Assembly (NCBI GenBank): GCA_937957975.1
Contig: CALFFK010000014.1
Span: 1 to 45,632 of the forward strand
Length of the DNA stretch: 45,632 nt
Direction of reading: 5' to 3'
DNA from: an uncultured Neomegalonema sp.
Lineage (GTDB): Bacteria; Pseudomonadota; Alphaproteobacteria; Rhodobacterales; Rhodobacteraceae
Shown: piece after piece, positions 41,391 to 45,632 of the stretch
How the letters are laid out: every line of letters begins with the position of its first letter
How positions within the stretch are numbered: position 1 is the first letter of the stretch
The notes under the pieces: model-generated
What the model saw: only the letters and a program-made list of their open reading frames with translations
Told to the model about the DNA's origin: nothing
Databases searched by the model: none
Translations under genes and position numbers: made by a program

Positions 41391-42125
41391 TCAAACCCGT
41401 TTGATGACTTCCTTGACCGGAATACGGGCGCTGTCGAAAAGGTCTTCGCCTCCCAGCCAACGCTCCATCGCGTCCGGCTCGCTCCAGATTACGGCAAGCG
41501 CAGTGGACAGCTCGACCGGATAAATCGCCACTCCGCGCGGACGCAGGGCCGAGACATAGGCAGACATATACGCCTTCGTATTCTCGAAAAACACCGCCAT
41601 GGTATTGGTGGGAACGGTTGCGTCGCGCGTCTCAAAGGCCTTCTTGCAAGAGGGCAATGATCCCGAATGCATGGCGCGGCAGACGAGGGGGCGCGCGGTA
41701 TGCAGGCCGCAATACCAATCCTCATCGCGCAGGAATGGACAGGCTTCGCGCAACACGTATCGCTGCCCCCCATCCATACCCTTCGTCCGCTTCGCATAGG
41801 CTAGAACCCGCGCCTTCAATGTTTCGCGCGCTTCAGGCTCGAATGCCGTTTCCAGATGCTGGGCAACGTAGAATGCTTCGGGCGGCGATACGCTGACCAA
41901 TGTATGACAGCAATAGCCGCACCCGGCGGTACAGGCCGATTCGAAATCAGCGGTCTCCCGGACCTCGGCCAGCGCGTCATCCAGAAAGACTTCGGTGCGC
42001 TGCTGGATCAGATCAACAGCCCGCAGCAGACTTTCCCCACTCAACCCTTCTTCAGCGAAATAGCGTGACAGTAAGGCTGTCGCGGATTCAGGGGTGGGTA
42101 TGTGTAGCGTGCTCATGGCTGCCAT
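41391..42125 (-). CDS. YkgJ-family cysteine-cluster protein
   Basis: The product is 244 residues starting at 42125 (GGGAG 8 bases upstream; Met4 is also possible). The metal-binding cysteines are CTAGCGYCCHTLVSV (near residue 66) and CPFL, CGLHTARPLVCRAMHSGSLPSC, a pattern of the YkgJ family of likely zinc or iron-sulfur proteins. No enzymatic role is known. It is convergent with the HExxHH gene. Confidence 0.85.
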   Translation of the reverse strand: MAAMSTLHIPTPESATALLSRYFAEEGLSGESLLRAVDLIQQRTEVFLDDALAEVRETADFESACTAGCGYCCHTLVSVSPPEAFYVAQHLETAFEPEARETLKARVLAYAKRTKGMDGGQRYVLREACPFLRDEDWYCGLHTARPLVCRAMHSGSLPSCKKAFETRDATVPTNTMAVFFENTKAYMSAYVSALRPRGVAIYPVELSTALAVIWSEPDAMERWLGGEDLFDSARIPVKEVIKRV

Positions 42126-42485
42126 GGGTGTTTCTCCCGCAGTCGGATTCGTTGTTTGGGAAACGCGATAGTTTTTTGTACACTGCCAACGTATTGAAAT
42201 ATCCGATGCTGATGTTTCATTTTCAAGCACAGGGAGAGTCCGGTTTCAAGACCCCGGACCGAAGGTCGCAGGGCTACTACTGGAACGTAACTGGCACCAA
42301 AAGCAATTCCGATTGGCGCTATGCGAGTCGCTGATAAACGAGTGAAATAGTATTGTGTGGGAAAATTGATAATTTAAGTATCGTTTTTCCTGATAGGTTG
42401 AGTTAATGAGGATCAAACCTCCGGTTAGCCGGAGCTTTCGTCTTGTCTGCAATGAGCGCGCCCATGGGCGTCGAGGGGTATACCG
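42126..42485. other. Divergent promoter region, no gene seen
   Basis: These 360 bases separate the YkgJ-type gene from xsc and must hold both promoters. I see no open frame with family sequence. An ACTGG motif is repeated after 11 bases near 42280-42296 (actggaacgtaactgg), which might be a regulator site, but a single pair is weak evidence. Confidence 0.4.
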
Positions 42486-44267
42486 ATGAAAATGACGACC
42501 GAAGAGGCCTTTGTAAAAGTCCTCCAGATGCACGGAATTGAACACGCTTTCGGGATTATCGGCTCGGCCATGATGCCGATTTCCGATCTGTTCCCCGCTG
42601 CGGGCATCAAGTTCTGGGATTGCGCCCACGAAACGAATGCGGGCATGATCGCCGACGGCTACACCCGTTCGACCGGCAAGATGGCAATGGCCATCGCCCA
42701 GAACGGCCCCGGCATCACCAACTTTGTAACGCCGATCAAAACCGCTTACTGGAATCACACCCCCATGCTGTTGGTCACGCCACAGGCGGCCAACAAGACC
42801 ATTGGTCAGGGCGGTTTCCAGGAAATCGAACAGATGAAACTGTTTGAAGATATGGTCTGCTATCAGGAAGAAGTCCGCGATCCATCGCGTATGGCCGAAG
42901 TTCTGAACCGCGTCATCGAAAAGGCATGGCGCGGCTGCGCCCCGGCACAGATCAACGTCCCCCGCGATTACTGGACGCAGGTGATAGACATTGAACTGCC
43001 CCAGATCGTGCGCCTTGAGCGCCCGCGCGGCGGTGAGCAGGCGATTGCCGAAGCGGCCAAACTGCTGTCCGGCGCGAAATTCCCGATGATTCTGAATGGT
43101 GCAGGTGTCATCATCGGCGGCGCAATCGACGCTTCCAAAGACCTCGCTGAAAAACTCGACGCTCCGGTCGCGTGCAACTACCAGCATAATGATGCCTTCC
43201 CCGGCTCGCACCCGCTCTCGGTTGGTCCGCTGGGCTATAACGGTTCGAAAGCGGCCATGGAACTGGTCGCCAAGGCTGATGTTATCCTCGCGCTTGGTAC
43301 ACGCCTCAATCCGTTCTCGACTCTTCCGGGCTACGGCATTGATTACTGGCCAAAAGACGCGAAGATCATTCAGGTTGACATCAACTCTGACCGCATTGGC
43401 CTGACCAAAAAGGTCGCGGTGGGTATTCAGGGTGATGCGAAGGCCGTGGCCGAGCAGATCCTCGCCAAGCTGACCCCGGCGGCAGGTGATGCAGGTCGTG
43501 CGGATCGTAAAAACCTCGTCGCTGACACGAAATCGCGCTGGGCGCAGGAATTGTCGTCCATGGACCACGAGGATGATGATCCCGGCACCAGTTGGAACGA
43601 ACGCGCCCGCGCCGATCAACCCAAGCGTATGTCGCCCCGCATGGCATGGCGCGCTATTCAGGCGGCGATGCCTGATAACGCGATCATCTCGACCGACATC
43701 GGCAACAACTGCGCCATCGGTAACGCCTATCCGACCTTCGAGAGTGGCCGTCGCTATCTGTCACCGGGCCTGTTCGGTCCCTGTGGCTATGGTCTGCCCG
43801 CTATCCTTGGCGCAAAGATCGGTCGTCCTGATCTTCCGGTCATTGGCTTTGCCGGTGACGGGGCATTCGGCATCTCGATGAATGAGATGACAGCCTGTGG
43901 CCGTAATGACTGGCCTGCGATCACGATGGTCATTTTCCGCAACTACCAGTGGGGCGCGGAAAAGCGGAACTCGACCCTGTGGTTCAATGACAATTTCGTT
44001 GGTACCGAACTGAACCTTGGCGTTGAATACGCAAAGATCGCCGAAGGCTGCGGCCTCAAAGGTGTGCAGGTCACGGGTATGGAAGAATTGACCAATGCCC
44101 TGCGTCTGGCTGTAAAGGAGCAGATGGAGGATGGTGTGAACACCTTCATCGAATGTGTCCTGAACCAGGAACTGGGCGAACCATTCCGTCGCGATGCGAT
44201 GAAGAAACCTGTCAGCGTTGCGGGTATCGACAAGTCCGACATGCGCCCACAGCAGATGGCGATCTGA
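42486..44267 (+). CDS. xsc: Sulfoacetaldehyde acetyltransferase Xsc
   Basis: The product is 593 residues, full length. Xsc is a thiamine-diphosphate enzyme that converts sulfoacetaldehyde and phosphate into acetyl phosphate and sulfite. It starts MKMTTEEAFVKVLQMHGIEHAFG, shows the cofactor Glu in CAHETNAGMIADGYTRSTG, and the ThDP site GDGAFGISMNEMTACGRNDW with FRNYQWGAEKRN. Taurine, and other organosulfonates, feed this step. pta and taurine genes that often flank xsc are absent. A terminator follows. Confidence 0.97.
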   Translation: MKMTTEEAFVKVLQMHGIEHAFGIIGSAMMPISDLFPAAGIKFWDCAHETNAGMIADGYTRSTGKMAMAIAQNGPGITNFVTPIKTAYWNHTPMLLVTPQAANKTIGQGGFQEIEQMKLFEDMVCYQEEVRDPSRMAEVLNRVIEKAWRGCAPAQINVPRDYWTQVIDIELPQIVRLERPRGGEQAIAEAAKLLSGAKFPMILNGAGVIIGGAIDASKDLAEKLDAPVACNYQHNDAFPGSHPLSVGPLGYNGSKAAMELVAKADVILALGTRLNPFSTLPGYGIDYWPKDAKIIQVDINSDRIGLTKKVAVGIQGDAKAVAEQILAKLTPAAGDAGRADRKNLVADTKSRWAQELSSMDHEDDDPGTSWNERARADQPKRMSPRMAWRAIQAAMPDNAIISTDIGNNCAIGNAYPTFESGRRYLSPGLFGPCGYGLPAILGAKIGRPDLPVIGFAGDGAFGISMNEMTACGRNDWPAITMVIFRNYQWGAEKRNSTLWFNDNFVGTELNLGVEYAKIAEGCGLKGVQVTGMEELTNALRLAVKEQMEDGVNTFIECVLNQELGEPFRRDAMKKPVSVAGIDKSDMRPQQMAI

Positions 44268-44291
44268 TAAGATCACTTTTTGTAGAGTTGC

Positions 44292-44319
44292 AACGGCCCG
44301 CCGGAAACGGTGGGCCGTT
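44292..44319 (+). terminator. Terminator after xsc
   Basis: AACGGCCC pairs with GGGCCGTT, with an inner GCCGGAAACGGT loop. TTTTGCG follows on the plus strand. It lies 25 bases after the xsc stop codon. Confidence 0.75.
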
Positions 44320-44327
44320 TTGCGTTA

Positions 44328-44410
44328 GAGTCATCCGCGATCAGGTCAAGCCAAAGGATGTCAGGAAATGCGCGGCTCCTGGCGTAATTCCTGATCCATC
44401 CTGATCGCCG
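44328..44410. repeat. Palindromic interspersed repeat, copy 2 (see 32803-32886)
   Basis: About 83 bases aligning with 32803-32886. GCGATCAGG near the left end and CCTGATCGC near the right are perfect 9-bp inverted repeats, and inner bases (ggatgtcagg, attcctgatccatcc) extend the symmetry. It lies just after the xsc terminator. Confidence 0.6.
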
Positions 44411-44514
44411 AATACTCTATAATGCCGGTGGTCCCGGAGATTGATCTTCTTCCCGGATCGCAAGAACAGTCGGTCCTTCAAGGTCATTGGTTGACTGTGC
44501 GGTAAACACGAAAA

Positions 44515-44538
44515 AAGGGACCGCCATAGCGATCCCTT
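44515..44538 (-). terminator. Terminator after rpmA
   Basis: On the minus strand AAGGGATCGC pairs with GCGGTCCCTT (one mismatch) around a 4-base loop, followed by TTTT. It is 28 bases beyond the rpmA stop codon. Confidence 0.75.
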
Positions 44539-44565
44539 CCAATATTACCGTCTTTGTGAAACGCC

Positions 44566-44832
44566 TTATTCGGCGGCTTTGACCTCATCAACAGAGATGA
44601 AGGTCCGGCCCTTGATGCCTTTGTGGAAGCGTACATTGCCTGTGACCTTGGTGAAGATCGTGTGATCCTTGCCCATGCCCACATTCACGCCAGGATACCA
44701 TTTCGTTCCGCGCTGGCGGCAAATGATGTTACCGGGGATAACCAGCTCGCCGCCGAACTTTTTGATGCCAAGACGCCGACCGGCGGAATCGCGGCCGTTG
44801 CGGGATGAACCGCCTGCTTTTTTGTGTGCCAT
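44566..44832 (-). CDS. rpmA: Ribosomal protein bL27
   Basis: The product is 88 residues and matches bL27 throughout: [29 protein letters not shown] at the start, then [21 protein letters not shown]. The N-terminus reaches the peptidyl-transferase centre. It follows rplU by 50 bases in the standard order and ends with a terminator. Confidence 0.98.
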   Translation of the reverse strand: MAHKKAGGSSRNGRDSAGRRLGIKKFGGELVIPGNIICRQRGTKWYPGVNVGMGKDHTIFTKVTGNVRFHKGIKGRTFISVDEVKAAE

Positions 44833-44882
44833 GACGAAACTCCTCGTCTTTCGCTGTTCAAGTTGCGCTGAGGTGGCGGCGA

Positions 44883-45257
44883 TTACTCGCCAGCAGCTTC
44901 CTCAGCCTTTGCCTTCTTGGTGGTCTTCTTCGCCGGCTTTGCGTCGCCGGTGGAGATGGCCGTCACCTTGACCAGCGTATACGACTGACGGTGACCGTTG
45001 CGGCGCCGGGAATTCTGACGGCGGCGCTTCTTGAAAATGATGATCTTGCGGGTGCGGGCCTGGTCGACCACTTCCGCAGTCACGGTGGCGCCAGCCACGA
45101 GCGGCGCGCCAACGGTGGTTTCTTCGCCATTGCCGACCATCAGGACCTCTTCAAAGGTCACGGTGGCGCCAGCTTCGGCGTCGAGCTTTTCGACCTTCAG
45201 GAGGTCGTCCTGTGCGACGGTGTACTGCTTACCGCCGGTCTTGATCACTGCGAACAT
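44883..45257 (-). CDS. rplU: Ribosomal protein bL21
   Basis: The product is 124 residues starting at [12 protein letters not shown] (45257, AGGA about 10 bases upstream); an in-frame GTG at 45266 is too close to that site. The core ([38 protein letters not shown]) is bL21. An alanine/lysine/glutamate-rich extension ([18 protein letters not shown]) follows, as in many Alphaproteobacteria. It is the first gene of rplU-rpmA and has a leader of about 200 bases. Confidence 0.96.
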   Translation of the reverse strand: MFAVIKTGGKQYTVAQDDLLKVEKLDAEAGATVTFEEVLMVGNGEETTVGAPLVAGATVTAEVVDQARTRKIIIFKKRRRQNSRRRNGHRQSYTLVKVTAISTGDAKPAKKTTKKAKAEEAAGE

Positions 45258-45466
45258 GTCTTGCACGTCCTTTTTTTCGTTCTGTTGCCGTATCTCCGGA
45301 TCCCCTCCCGCCGGTCAAAACCACGCCGCAGGCCACCTGGCCCATGCCGGAGTGTCTTCTCTTCGGGAACAGCCAGCCCTGCGGAAAAACCGGCAGCAAT
45401 GCTGGATGGTTGGAGGTCTGGAGACAGCACAATGCACGGAGCCTACTGGCCCCATTTCACTGAGCA
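45258..45466 (-). promoter_or_regulatory. Long GC-rich 5' leader of rplU
   Basis: Between the predicted start of transcription near 45465 and the rplU ATG lie about 208 bases with several possible stems on the minus strand, such as CCAGC with GCTGG around 45373-45405 and GGCC-AGGT-GGCC near 45332-45343. No protein is supported here. Autoregulatory leaders are known for ribosomal proteins, but I cannot match this one to a described family. Confidence 0.45.
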
Positions 45467-45471
45467 GAGGC

Positions 45472-45501
45472 TGTATAACGCCGCGATCAAAGGAAAGTCA
45501 A
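45472..45501 (-). promoter_or_regulatory. Sigma70-type promoter of rplU-rpmA
   Basis: TTGACT (45501-45496), an 18-base spacer and TATACA (45477-45472) on the minus strand. This is a strong match for a housekeeping promoter and is placed correctly for a ribosomal operon with a long leader. Confidence 0.7.
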
Positions 45502-45632
45502 TCCACAACCCGCCGCAAACCGCCATTTTTCCTGCCCCGGCAAAGGTGGGCAGGCATGGTGCGGCAGCTTTTGTCACGGCCGTCAGCCGCAGCGCTGCCA
45601 GCATGCACCGTGTCGCCCCGGCCAAGCGCAGC
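45502..45632. other. Window end, nothing assigned
   Basis: Beyond the rplU promoter I see no supported gene; short open frames on both strands lack family sequence. A neighbouring gene may begin or end past the window. Confidence 0.35.

Noticed and set aside
42246..43619. 457-residue minus-strand open frame
   Set aside because: It is opposite xsc, which is unmistakable; no known domain is read in the antisense frame.
45443..45625. 60-residue minus-strand open frame upstream of rplU
   Set aside because: It overlaps the rplU promoter, has no ribosome site I can see and no recognisable family.

Overview
The window is bacterial chromosome from an alphaproteobacterium, most probably of the Rhodobacterales or a close relative. 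This rests on gene content: DUF2794 and DUF6446-type proteins, a RapZ / PTS-IIA / HPr cassette, a stand-alone xsc, an MttB-family methyltransferase without pyrrolysine, and direct-repeat LexA-type boxes (GAAC-N7-GAAC) in front of DNA-repair genes. The sequence is moderately GC-rich and gene-dense. I see no insertion sequence, prophage, CRISPR array or rRNA operon. One tRNA gene (Arg, anticodon CCG) is present. Assignments are from reading the sequence and family knowledge; no database was searched.

Layout. 1-3.9 kb (minus): an MttB-family methyltransferase cut by the window edge, two tandem paralogous secreted acidic proteins, and a cysteine hydrolase / PNPOx-like pair. 3.9-11.2 kb (plus): ychF, a FrnE-type DsbA protein, a complete polyamine-type ABC importer (ATPase, binding protein, two permeases), an entericidin-like lipoprotein and tRNA-Arg. 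11.3-15.7 kb: a small membrane-anchored protein, then a DNA-repair operon (radical SAM protein plus DUF4130-UdgX) behind a LexA-type box, a CAP-domain protein and a lone Flp pilin. 15.8-20.9 kb: a lipase-like hydrolase coupled to fdhD, a convergent radical SAM protein, and three overlapping genes resembling type II secretion GspL, GspM and GspC.

21-26.3 kb holds the most unusual block: two DUF4178 zinc-ribbon proteins, a 50-residue membrane peptide, a half-size DUF350 protein and a membrane-fused spermidine-synthase-like enzyme, with overlapping or closely spaced genes. 26.3-33 kb: a lytic transglycosylase with a second LexA-like box, a DUF2157/GDYXXLXY pair, gamma-glutamyltransferase, a leucine-dehydrogenase-type enzyme, a cupin and a small secreted protein. 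33.2-35.6 kb (minus): rapZ, PTS EIIA, HPr and plsC.

35.8-40.7 kb (minus) is a PQQ locus, pqqA-[hairpin]-pqqC-pqqD-pqqE followed by an ABC transporter (binding protein, permease, ATPase). Most junctions overlap as ATGA. pqqB is not in the window. 40.8-45.6 kb: a secreted HExxHH protein, a YkgJ-type cysteine-cluster protein, xsc, then rplU-rpmA with a long 5' leader.

Two diverged copies of an approximately 85-base palindromic repeat lie near 32.8 and 44.3 kb. A second short palindromic element occurs in a simple form near 14.66 kb and a split form near 20.9-21.0 kb.
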